From Bacteroidota bacterium (GTDB taxonomy: Bacteria > Bacteroidota > Rhodothermia > Balneolales > HLUCCA01), in assembly GCA_003448835.1 (NCBI GenBank), contig DLXM01000145.1, positions 3,732-9,888 on the forward strand: DNA of 6,157 nt, read 5' to 3'. Positions 1 to 5,933 of this stretch are shown in pieces; position 1 is the first letter of the stretch, and the number at the start of each line of letters is the position of its first letter. The position numbers were made by a program, and so were the translations under genes. The notes beneath the pieces were generated by a model. That model made no database searches and was not told the DNA's origin. It saw nothing but the letters and a program-made list of their open reading frames with translations.

Positions 1-759
1 TTACATAAAGAGCTACTAAAAGAACAACATCAGTTAAATGTGTCATTAAAAGAATTGAACTCAAAAAATAGTGATCTTGAACAATACGCTTACACGGTTT
101 CTCATGATTTACAGGAACCACTTCGCATGATCTCTGGATTTTTAACACAACTCCAAAAAAAGTATTCAAATGTACTTGATGAGAAAGCTACGATGTACAT
201 TCATTATGCTATGAATGGAACCAAAAGAATGAAGGATATCATAATAGATCTTCTTGAATTCTCTCGCATAACCAGAAATGATGATCCCTTTGTGGAAGTA
301 AATATTAACGAGATAATTTCTGATGTGGAGCTAATGAACAAACGCTTGATTTCACAAAGTAAGGCAACGATTTCATACAATGATTTACCGGTTATTTATA
401 CTAATCGCACCGTTTTGATGCAGATCTTTCAGAACCTAGTTAACAATTCCCTAAAATACAGCCTTACGGGGCGCAATCCATTTATTGAAATTACATTTAC
501 CGAAAACGATGATTATTGGGAATTCAAAATTTCAGATAATGGTGCAGGGATTGCAGAAGAAGATCTTGAGAATGTTTTTGTAATGTTTAAACGTGTTGGT
601 AACACATCAGCCAAAGGCACAGGAATGGGTTTGGCGTTAGTGAAAAAAGCAATCGAGAATTTAAATGGCTCAATTAGGGTTGAATCCGAACTCGAAGTTG
701 GAAGTTCATTTTACTTTACAATTCCCAAAACACATCAAGTGGTGTCGTATAAGAGATGA
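1..759 (+). CDS. Sensor histidine kinase, C-terminal catalytic part (5' end outside window)
   Basis: This is the transmitter half of a two-component sensor kinase, which autophosphorylates a histidine from ATP and passes the phosphate to a response regulator. The reading frame is open from base 1, so 252 residues are visible and the sensory N-terminus is missing; the GTG at 40 is internal. Numbering from base 1, the H-box SHDLQEPLRM places the phospho-acceptor at His35 within a HisKA dimerisation helix pair (about 25-95). The HATPase domain follows, with the N-box QNLVNN (144-149), G1 box DNGAG (179-183), an F-box around FVMFKRV, and the G2 box GTGMGL (206-211). All ATP-site boxes are intact and there is no receiver domain after them. 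This H-box type is common in PAS- or GAF-linked soluble kinases, but the sensor cannot be named. No response regulator lies next to it on the visible side. The gene converges on the MFS gene with 6 bp between stop codons. Confidence 0.93.
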   Translation, partial: LHKELLKEQHQLNVSLKELNSKNSDLEQYAYTVSHDLQEPLRMISGFLTQLQKKYSNVLDEKATMYIHYAMNGTKRMKDIIIDLLEFSRITRNDDPFVEVNINEIISDVELMNKRLISQSKATISYNDLPVIYTNRTVLMQIFQNLVNNSLKYSLTGRNPFIEITFTENDDYWEFKISDNGAGIAEEDLENVFVMFKRVGNTSAKGTGMGLALVKKAIENLNGSIRVESELEVGSSFYFTIPKTHQVVSYKR

Positions 760-780
760 TCTTAATCAGATTTGATCATC
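755..780. other. Inverted repeat spanning both convergent stop codons
   Basis: GATGATC at 755-761 is perfectly repeated in inverse at 774-780 (GATCATC), with a further AAT/ATT pairing inside. The structure covers the kinase stop codon (757-759) and the MFS stop codon (766-768). No T-tract follows on either strand, so it is at best a weak bidirectional terminator, and it may be chance from two short coding ends. Confidence 0.3.
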
Positions 781-2025
781 CAATATGGCTTGTTGCCATT
801 TCGATTCAGCTCTTGCGATATAATAATTCCATAGTCCACCTACGATGATCAGCAGACCACCAAAGAACATCAGCGACTCTGAAATGCTGAGTATTTCAAA
901 ATGAAGTAGACTGGCTGCAATCATCACAGATACGGATTCAGTTAGAGTCAATAAGAGCCATTCTGTACTAAAAACCCTTCCTCTGTACTCGTCCGGCGTT
1001 CTTTTTTGAATCAAAACAGTACTGCTGACCCAATTTGCACCGGAACCGGCATGAGCAAACAAAACTAATGCCATCATGATGTAGAGTGATGAAGTAAATC
1101 CCATAAAAAAGTAACCTACACCCACAAGTGACATACAAACACCTAATGCCTTGATCCACAATGTTTCATCCGGGAAAAAACGCCTTAAAAAGATGGGGCC
1201 AATAGCTGTACCTACCCCTCGGCTTGCATATAAAAGACCTAAACCGACACTTCCCATCATTAGAATTTCATCCGATACAATTATTAGCAAATACACTAAC
1301 GCACCGAGCGATACCTCAATCCAACCTTTCGCCAATGTAGGACGAAGTACATGACGTTCCGACTTAAGGAATGCAATACCTTTTTTGATTCCAACCCAGG
1401 GGGATGCAATAGCGGCCAAATGTTCTTGAGATCTGAGATGAGGAATTACTGCACGTTTTATATACCAGGCCGAAACGATATATGTAATTCCGTTAAGTAT
1501 AAAAACCGTCTTCATTCCTAGATATTCAGTCGCAAATCCACCAATTGCCATTCCACTTGTAAATATAACAGACCACGATAATGTGGATATTATATTAGCA
1601 ACCATCAATTCGTCTTTGGTTGTAATATTGGGTATAGAACTGGACTTTGCAGGTTCAAATACCGCCGCCATCATCATTTGAAGTGAAATCAGGACATATA
1701 CCAACCAGATCATATCAGCAGATTGAACCAGTAATAACATCACAACAACAACTGCACGACCAAGATCACACCAAATCATTAATTGCCTACGATCAAATCG
1801 ATCGGTCAGATATCCGGCAAATGGTGAAAACACTGCAAAACTCATTAGTTTTACAACGATAATCAATCCAATCAGAATTTCAGAATCTGTGTATTGTTGA
1901 ATAAGGGCGTAAATCGCAAGCATCCCAAACCAGTCTCCAAAATTTGCGATTGCCTGACTCAGCCATAATCTGCGGTAATTGTGATTATACCGGACGAGCT
2001 GCAGATAAGGCCTGAACGTGTGCAT
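766..2025 (-). CDS. MFS exporter (MFS_3 / EntS-like family)
   Basis: This is an inner-membrane secondary transporter of the major facilitator superfamily, 419 aa with about twelve hydrophobic segments, normal for the family. Features typical of the MFS_3 (DHA3-like) exporters are visible. They include NFGDW near the first membrane helix (28-32), the loop motif GYLTDRFDRR (71-80) between helices 2 and 3, the following DLGRA (87-91), an EPAKSSSIPN segment after helix 4, and RGRVFS in the second half. Relatives export siderophores, macrolides or other small molecules; the substrate here cannot be read from sequence. The ATG lies only 2 bp after the dut stop codon (CAC TAA TA ATG) and has no good ribosome site of its own, so translation probably depends on coupling to dut. 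It is the last gene of the left operon and converges on the kinase gene. Confidence 0.9.
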   Translation of the reverse strand: MHTFRPYLQLVRYNHNYRRLWLSQAIANFGDWFGMLAIYALIQQYTDSEILIGLIIVVKLMSFAVFSPFAGYLTDRFDRRQLMIWCDLGRAVVVVMLLLVQSADMIWLVYVLISLQMMMAAVFEPAKSSSIPNITTKDELMVANIISTLSWSVIFTSGMAIGGFATEYLGMKTVFILNGITYIVSAWYIKRAVIPHLRSQEHLAAIASPWVGIKKGIAFLKSERHVLRPTLAKGWIEVSLGALVYLLIIVSDEILMMGSVGLGLLYASRGVGTAIGPIFLRRFFPDETLWIKALGVCMSLVGVGYFFMGFTSSLYIMMALVLFAHAGSGANWVSSTVLIQKRTPDEYRGRVFSTEWLLLTLTESVSVMIAASLLHFEILSISESLMFFGGLLIIVGGLWNYYIARAESKWQQAILDDQI

Positions 2026-2027
2026 TA

Positions 2028-2471
2028 TTAGTGTCCAGTACTGCCAAACCCGCCATCACCCCGATCAGTTTGATCGAGATTGTCTACTAGTTCGATTTGA
2101 ACTTGAATTACAGGAGCAATAACCAATTGAGCTATTCTATCACCATGATTAATTTCAAATGGCTCTGTACCATGATTAATAGCGATAACTTTTAGCTCAC
2201 CGCGATAATCAGCATCTATAGTTCCGGGGGAATTCAACATTGTAATTCCATGCTTAATAGCGAGACCGCTTCTGGGTCGGACCTGAGCTTCAAATCCCGC
2301 AGGTAAAGCCATTTGAAGTCCGGTTGGGATCAGTCTTCTCTCGCCGGGTCTCAACATAATAGGCTCAGTCAGAGCTGCCCTTAGATCCATACCGGCAGCA
2401 AGAGCTGTTTCATAAGCCGGTAAAGGCAATTCTTTAGCGTGAGATAATTTTTTAAACTGAACTGTTTTCAA
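2028..2471 (-). CDS. dut: Deoxyuridine 5'-triphosphate nucleotidohydrolase (dUTPase), TTG start
   Basis: The enzyme hydrolyses dUTP to dUMP and pyrophosphate, keeping uracil out of DNA and supplying dUMP for thymidylate synthesis; the family is a cytoplasmic homotrimer. The 147 aa length is typical and all five dUTPase motifs are present. These are AAGMDLRA (about 25-32), [11 protein letters not shown] (65-75), [13 protein letters not shown] (80-92) with the catalytic Asp86 and the uracil-stacking Tyr89, GDRIAQLVI (110-118), and the mobile C-terminal [10 protein letters not shown] (137-146). The start is a TTG at 2471. No ATG lies between it and the in-frame stop at 2490-2492, and the first strand (VQFKKL) is needed for the fold, so a downstream start is unlikely. 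No Shine-Dalgarno sequence is seen. It lies 18 bp after the DUF3108 stop and 2 bp before the MFS start, so it is probably translated as part of the operon. Confidence 0.96.
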   Translation of the reverse strand: MKTVQFKKLSHAKELPLPAYETALAAGMDLRAALTEPIMLRPGERRLIPTGLQMALPAGFEAQVRPRSGLAIKHGITMLNSPGTIDADYRGELKVIAINHGTEPFEINHGDRIAQLVIAPVIQVQIELVDNLDQTDRGDGGFGSTGH

Positions 2472-2489
2472 GTAGTAAAAATTTCGAAG

Positions 2490-3293
2490 TTAAAATTTCT
2501 CATATTTTTGAAGTTTAACTCTCACATTCCCGACCCATACTCTAACGTGAGCTTCAAGTGGGATTCTGGAATCATTAGTCTTATGCCATGCTTTATATGC
2601 ACCAGAAAATCCAAATGGACCCTTAACATTCGCATTTCCATGACTGTAATAGGCATCTACTTTCCCACCAAAAGCTTCAGATTCAATTTTATCGATAGTT
2701 GATGTGTATTGCATATCCACATCACCACGCTCATTGCTAATATAGATTGGGTAATTTTTACGTGCATTGAGTCCCGCATAGAGTCTGGTTATTAGATGCA
2801 ACGTCGGACCACTATCTGCCGGACCATCAAGAGCTAATGAGTCAGTTAGTACTTCAAAATCATAGATATAGACCATTCCTTTGTCATAATCGAAAATATA
2901 ACGAGTATCAAGATATTCATTATCGTGAATACTGTCGGTCCAGAAATTTAAACCGTATGCCGTGGTATCGTTATGTGCAAATATAGAATGAAAATGTCGC
3001 TCCTTTCGTCCAACGAACGGAATAGAAGGATTCGATCTGATTATTGTACGTGAATAATAAACCGGTTTTTTCTGATATGTTGTATCCCGGATTTCCTCTA
3101 AAATAACGGTACCCAAGTTTAAAAATCCGTAGTGAACGGAATAAGTCATGCGTTCTGTAATACCTAATAAATCTGGCATTGTCGGCTGTACGGGTACTTT
3201 TTTACTAGCAAAGCTTGTCAGGCTAATTGCAGAAATAATGATAACACTTGCCCAAAATGCGAAGATGTATTTTGTGTTGAGATTCGATTTCAT
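2490..3293 (-). CDS. Exported DUF3108 domain protein
   Basis: This is a 267 aa protein of the DUF3108 family, whose function is not established. Residues 1-8 are basic and polar, followed by a hydrophobic stretch (about 9-26) and a plausible signal peptidase I site after Ala29 (SFA|SKK). It is therefore probably secreted across the inner membrane to the periplasm or outer envelope; no lipobox cysteine is visible. The mature part opens with ERMTYSVHYGFLNLGTVILEE, the recognisable start of the family, and continues with alternating strands rich in Tyr, Asp and Thr, suggesting a beta-rich fold. The ATG at 3293 has a weak GGAAAG ribosome site 9 nt upstream (3303-3308) and lies 16 bp after the ArsC-like gene. 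I know of no reaction or partner; its place between a thioredoxin-fold gene and dut does not define one. Confidence 0.85.
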   Translation of the reverse strand: MKSNLNTKYIFAFWASVIIISAISLTSFASKKVPVQPTMPDLLGITERMTYSVHYGFLNLGTVILEEIRDTTYQKKPVYYSRTIIRSNPSIPFVGRKERHFHSIFAHNDTTAYGLNFWTDSIHDNEYLDTRYIFDYDKGMVYIYDFEVLTDSLALDGPADSGPTLHLITRLYAGLNARKNYPIYISNERGDVDMQYTSTIDKIESEAFGGKVDAYYSHGNANVKGPFGFSGAYKAWHKTNDSRIPLEAHVRVWVGNVRVKLQKYEKF

Positions 3294-3309
3294 AGAGTTA
3301 AACTTTCCA

Positions 3310-3657
3310 TTAATCTAATTCCAGAAATGCTGTAAACGCTTCTTCATCAAATCCGATTAAGACAGCTTCATCACGATAAATAACCGGACGTTTGATCATC
3401 GTTTGATTATCGGCTAAGAGGTCAAATAGTTCTTGATCATTTAAGTTTTTATCGGCTACATCGAGTGATCGCCATTTGGTTCCTCGTTTATTGATAACGG
3501 TTTCCAAACTAAGTTTACTTACAATATCATGGAGTTCTTCATCGCTGAGAGGGTCTTTCTTAACATCCCTAAAATCGTATTCAACTCCCTTTTCATCCAA
3601 CCATTTCAATGTTTTTTGGATGGTATTGCAATTTTTTATTCCGATAACTAATAACAT
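3310..3657 (-). CDS. ArsC/Spx/YffB-family thioredoxin-fold protein with a single cysteine
   Basis: This is a 115 aa protein of the arsenate reductase-like (ArsC/Spx/YffB) family, the full normal length. The N-terminal strand-loop IGIKNCNTIQK carries Cys10, the only cysteine in the protein. RGTKWR (58-63) and IKRPVI (88-93) correspond to the conserved arginine and cis-proline regions of the family. The GIKNC...T start and the RGTxWR motif look most like the YffB/ArsC-related branch. Spx transcription regulators usually have a CXXC redox switch, and here the fourth position is Ile13, so a disulfide switch within that motif is impossible. Biochemical role is unknown; a glutathione- or thiol-dependent reductase is a family-based guess and arsenate reduction should not be assumed. 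No Shine-Dalgarno sequence precedes the ATG. It follows the sigma-factor gene by 52 bp with no visible terminator. Confidence 0.88.
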   Translation of the reverse strand: MLLVIGIKNCNTIQKTLKWLDEKGVEYDFRDVKKDPLSDEELHDIVSKLSLETVINKRGTKWRSLDVADKNLNDQELFDLLADNQTMIKRPVIYRDEAVLIGFDEEAFTAFLELD

Positions 3658-3709
3658 GATGATAAAATTTTGTCTTAAAATGGGATCAGAAAATAAATCA
3701 CGAATGATA

Positions 3710-4339
3710 TCAAAATGAGCCTTGGCGATCTTTTAAATACTTATATAATAACTCGCGTGCTCTGAAAATATGTGCTTTAACTGTCCCTAATGGTAAATCT
3801 AATAATTCAGCAATCTCCTGATAACTAAGTTCGTCAATATGACGCATTCTTATAATATCACGATACTTATCAGGTAACGAATCGAGGGCTTCTTTGAGTA
3901 TTTTTGATCGTTGTTTTTTCATAACAAGATCATCGGTACTGCTACTTGAATCCTCTACCTCAATTGACATGACTCCGTCTTTGGTCTGAATTGGTTCATC
4001 CAGTGACAGAGTCTTTAACTTCTTTTTTCTCAAATAATCGATCGAATGGTTTGTCGTAATTCTGTACAACCATGTTGAAAATGCATAATCCGGATTGAAA
4101 GAAGAAATATTATCAAAAGCTTTCAAAAATATTTCCTGAAGTAAGTCTTCAATGATTTCTTTATCGCGGACTAATTTGAGAATATGGAAATACAAAGGTT
4201 GACGATACTTATCAAAAAGCACTTTAAATGCACCCTGATCACCACCGATAGCTCTTTGAACAACAATATAATCGACCTGACTGCTGGCAGACGGTGTTTG
4301 TGATTCTGATCTTGTATTTGAGGTTCCTTGATTCATCAC
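3710..4339 (-). CDS. ECF-type RNA polymerase sigma factor (RpoE-like, sigma-70 family)
   Basis: This protein directs RNA polymerase core to a specific promoter set. The 209 aa carry only the two ECF domains. Sigma2 lies at about 41-107, with the core-binding DLLQEIFLKAF (65-75) and the region 2.4-like FSTWLYRITTNHSIDYLRKKK stretch (87-107). Sigma4 lies at about 148-202, with the helix-turn-helix LSYQEIAELLDLPLGTVKAH (171-190). A Ser/Thr/Gln-rich tail of about 20 residues precedes sigma2, and a Ser/Asp-rich linker (128-137) joins the domains. Two start codons are adjacent, GTG at 4339 and ATG at 4336, just after an in-frame TAA. A GAGGT ribosome site lies 8 nt before the GTG and 11 nt before the ATG, so spacing favours GTG, with one residue at stake. 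It is first in the left operon. No zinc-finger or transmembrane anti-sigma gene follows, which leaves its mode of control open. Confidence 0.93.
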   Translation of the reverse strand: MMNQGTSNTRSESQTPSASSQVDYIVVQRAIGGDQGAFKVLFDKYRQPLYFHILKLVRDKEIIEDLLQEIFLKAFDNISSFNPDYAFSTWLYRITTNHSIDYLRKKKLKTLSLDEPIQTKDGVMSIEVEDSSSSTDDLVMKKQRSKILKEALDSLPDKYRDIIRMRHIDELSYQEIAELLDLPLGTVKAHIFRARELLYKYLKDRQGSF

Positions 4340-4347
4340 AGCAATTT

Positions 4348-4352
4348 ACCTC
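4348..4352 (-). promoter_or_regulatory. Ribosome binding site of the sigma-factor gene
   Basis: GAGGT on the minus strand is one of only two clear Shine-Dalgarno matches in the window. Its 8-nt distance to GTG 4339, against 11 nt to ATG 4336, is the main argument in the choice of start. Confidence 0.65.
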
Positions 4353-4460
4353 AATCAATTGAAATTATCCATTTCTCAAACGCCTTATTCTCAGATTTAT
4401 TCGAATTCCTGACTATTTTAATTTTATCATTCTTTTACCCTTTGTATTTACTGGAATTAC

Positions 4461-4487
4461 CAAAATTATTAATACAGAATTAACCAA
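4461..4487 (-). promoter_or_regulatory. Candidate Bacteroidota-type promoter of the sigma-factor operon
   Basis: On the minus strand TAATTTTG (4468-4461) fits the Bacteroidota -7 consensus TAnnTTTG. A TTG (4487-4485) lies 16 bp upstream, slightly closer than the usual -33 spacing. Transcription would begin near 4455, leaving a leader of roughly 115 nt before the sigma gene. In so AT-rich a region such matches arise by chance, hence modest confidence. Confidence 0.35.
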
Positions 4488-4606
4488 TTTTGCTTCAGAT
4501 TTCAATTTCAAACTCATTTTCCTGACAACTTCATTTATTTGCCCTCCCACGAGGCCTTTAAAAAATAATTATTTAGAAAATTTCTTTTTTATATCAAAAG
4601 ATATCG

Positions 4607-4614
4607 TATCTTAG
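4607..4614 (+). promoter_or_regulatory. Candidate promoter (-7 element) of the RRM gene
   Basis: TATCTTAG differs at one position from the Bacteroidota -7 consensus TAnnTTTG. No TTG -33 element is seen upstream, but the preceding 50 bp are almost pure A/T and could substitute. It predicts a transcript start near 4619-4621, exactly where the leader hairpin begins, which gives some independent support. Confidence 0.4.
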
Positions 4615-4617
4615 CCA

Positions 4618-4645
4618 CGTATTGATTAAAAATGCTTGCAATACG
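4618..4645 (+). promoter_or_regulatory. Hairpin at the predicted 5' end of the RRM mRNA leader
   Basis: CGTATTG (4618-4624) and CAATACG (4639-4645) form a perfect 7-bp stem with a 14-nt loop. It stands at the predicted start of a leader of about 95 nt. A second GTATT (4687-4691) could pair with the same AATAC, so two mutually exclusive folds are possible. No T-tract follows, so it is not a terminator. It may be a 5' stabiliser or a temperature- or protein-responsive element. Confidence 0.4.
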
Positions 4646-4704
4646 CCAAAGAGTTGGTCAACGACTGATCGACCTATGTTACAAAAGTATTTATTTTCTA
4701 AGTT

Positions 4705-4709
4705 GAGGA
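4705..4709 (+). promoter_or_regulatory. Ribosome binding site of the RRM gene
   Basis: GAGGA lies 4 nt before ATG 4714. This is stronger than at most genes here and consistent with high expression. The overlapping GTTGA (4702-4706) could pair with TCAAC at 4658-4662 in the leader, a possible but short masking interaction. Confidence 0.7.
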
Positions 4710-4713
4710 TTAT

Positions 4714-5013
4714 ATGAATATCTATATTGGTAATTTGCCTTACTCCACTGACGAGCAAGGATTAAAAGAATGGTTTTCACAATACGGTGAAGTGACTCGT
4801 ACATCGGTCATCACTGACAGAGCAACAGGACGTTCCCGTGGTTTTGGTTTTGTGGAAATGGCTAACGACGACGAAGCACTTGCTGCAATTGAGGCAACTG
4901 ACGGTACTGAGTACGGCGGACGTTCACTAGTTGTGAATGAAGCTAAACCACGTCAAGAGCGCCCACAAGGCGGTGGTGGTGGAAGACCTAGAGGCGGCGA
5001 CCGTAGATACTAA
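4714..5013 (+). CDS. Single-RRM RNA-binding protein with Gly/Arg-rich tail
   Basis: This is a small cytoplasmic RNA-binding protein of 99 aa, made of one RNA recognition motif and a short tail. RNP2 is IYIGNL (3-8) and RNP1 is RGFGFVEM (42-49), so the aromatic residues that stack on RNA (Tyr4, Phe44, Phe46) are all present. The domain runs to about residue 78. The tail from about 79 is rich in Gly, Arg, Pro and Gln, with a run of five Gly (86-90), resembling cyanobacterial Rbp and plant glycine-rich proteins. Homologues in cyanobacteria are often cold-induced; in this group the role is usually annotated only as RNA-binding. The gene stands alone, with its own candidate promoter, structured leader, strong ribosome site and terminator, so it is probably monocistronic. 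The GGC/CGT-type codons and higher G+C stand out from its AT-rich neighbours and fit high expression. Confidence 0.95.
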   Translation: MNIYIGNLPYSTDEQGLKEWFSQYGEVTRTSVITDRATGRSRGFGFVEMANDDEALAAIEATDGTEYGGRSLVVNEAKPRQERPQGGGGGRPRGGDRRY

Positions 5014-5039
5014 GATTCTCTTCTTTATCTATTTTTCGC

Positions 5040-5070
5040 AAAAGGCATCGGTTTCCGATGCCTTTTTTAT
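5040..5070 (+). terminator. Intrinsic terminator of the RRM gene, possibly bidirectional
   Basis: A perfect 12-bp stem, AAAAGGCATCGG (5040-5051) with CCGATGCCTTTT (5055-5066) around a TTT loop, is followed by T-rich sequence to about 5074. It begins 27 nt after the RRM stop. In the other direction it lies just beyond the prmA stop (5081), where the stem ends in four T, so it can serve both convergent genes, more weakly for prmA. Confidence 0.93.
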
Positions 5071-5080
5071 TTTACCCAAC

Positions 5081-5929
5081 TTAGCGTTCAAATCTCAAGC
5101 TTATCCATTCGTTCTCTTGCATCCGATCGATTAAATTTAAGGATGCGTATTCTTCACAATCTAAAATTGCCTCTTCATCAACATCCAATAAACCAGATAA
5201 GACAAGCACTCCCCCATCATTCAATGAATTGACGATTTGTCGAGAAGTTGACAATAGCATATTCCGATTCACATTCGCTAAAATTATGTCGAAGTGAATT
5301 TCAGCTGGAATTGTTTCAAATGATCCCTCTTTAATATCGAAACGATCTGAAACCTCGTTTAAAAGGGCATTCTCAGTTGCATTAACATAACTCCATTCAT
5401 CAATATCGAATCCAAATGCGTATTCAGCTCCTAGTTTCAAAGCTGCTATCGCTAAAACTCCGGTTCCTGTCCCAACATCAAGGACTTTCATTCCCGTATT
5501 AATACATTTCGACAGCATGCGCAACATTAAACGGGTAGTTTCATGATAGCCGGTTCCAAAAGCCATCTTTGGATCTATTTCCAGCAAATAACAACCATCG
5601 GGAGTTGGAACAGGCTTCCAGGTAGGACGTATAAAAAACTCACCAACCGTCATCGGTTCTATTGTTTTTTCCCACTCTTCATTCCAGTTTTGTGGTTCAT
5701 AAATTCGTTCGCTCTCGAATGAACATGGAACAGGTTGTACTGCAATCAATTTCTCAATTTCTTCCCGGCTTACATCCGAAAATCGATTCGCAGGAACATA
5801 TGCTAACAAATAAGTATCATATTGTTCAAATCCATCAAAATCTAAATCTGTAAGTTCGGAAATAAACATTTCCTGATAATCCATTGGAATATTAATCTTT
5901 AACTCAAGATAGCGTTGGTCGGCGTTCAT
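5081..5929 (-). CDS. prmA: Ribosomal protein L11 methyltransferase
   Basis: This enzyme transfers methyl groups from S-adenosylmethionine to lysine side chains and the N-terminal amino group of ribosomal protein L11. Its 282 aa fit the family. The N-terminal substrate-recognition domain (about 1-75) leads to NWNEEWEK (81-88), then the family-specific AFGTGYHETT (123-132). The Rossmann motif I LDVGTGTGVLAIAA follows (150-163), then the acidic FDID loop (174-177) that contacts the cofactor, and DIILANVNRN (214-223) at the catalytic-loop position. The ATG at 5929 has no clear Shine-Dalgarno sequence and lies 4 bp after the stop of the upstream peptidase gene, so the two are probably cotranscribed and translationally coupled. 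It converges on the RRM gene across the shared hairpin terminator. Loss of PrmA is tolerated in E. coli, so it need not be essential here. Confidence 0.95.
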   Translation of the reverse strand: MNADQRYLELKINIPMDYQEMFISELTDLDFDGFEQYDTYLLAYVPANRFSDVSREEIEKLIAVQPVPCSFESERIYEPQNWNEEWEKTIEPMTVGEFFIRPTWKPVPTPDGCYLLEIDPKMAFGTGYHETTRLMLRMLSKCINTGMKVLDVGTGTGVLAIAALKLGAEYAFGFDIDEWSYVNATENALLNEVSDRFDIKEGSFETIPAEIHFDIILANVNRNMLLSTSRQIVNSLNDGGVLVLSGLLDVDEEAILDCEEYASLNLIDRMQENEWISLRFER

Positions 5930-5933
5930 AGGT

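Larger units (their letters stand above)
4340..4713. other. Divergent intergenic region (374 bp)
   Basis: This is the only long non-coding stretch. It is strongly AT-rich and separates the leftward sigma-factor operon from the rightward RRM gene. It holds the ribosome sites of both genes, a candidate promoter for each direction, and a hairpin in the RRM leader. It also has an isolated GC-rich patch at 4541-4556 with a 4-bp CCTC/GAGG pairing, and an A/T run at about 4557-4604 that could act as an upstream promoter element. I see no ORF with a credible start and no tRNA-like fold in it. Confidence 0.75.

Noticed and set aside
1151..1354. Plus-strand open frame of 67 codons
   Set aside because: It lies wholly antisense to the MFS gene, has low-complexity shadow composition and no recognisable domain.
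1647..1862. Plus-strand open frame of 71 codons
   Set aside because: It is antisense to the membrane-spanning part of the MFS gene, with no ribosome site or family resemblance.
2477..2499. Repeated AAAATTTC near the dut start as an operator
   Set aside because: It is short, made almost entirely of A and T, and partly coding for the end of the DUF3108 protein; chance is sufficient.
3476..3718. Plus-strand open frame of 80 codons opposite the ArsC-like gene
   Set aside because: It is the antisense shadow of a clearly conserved protein and ends inside the sigma gene.
4543..4554. CCTC/GAGG pairing as a terminator of an unseen upstream gene
   Set aside because: The stem is only 4 bp with no T-tract at the right place, and no gene on either side ends there.
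4937..5134. Open frame of 65 codons crossing the end of the RRM gene
   Set aside because: It is an overlapping frame of the Gly/Arg tail that then runs through the terminator and into the end of prmA, so it cannot be a real gene.
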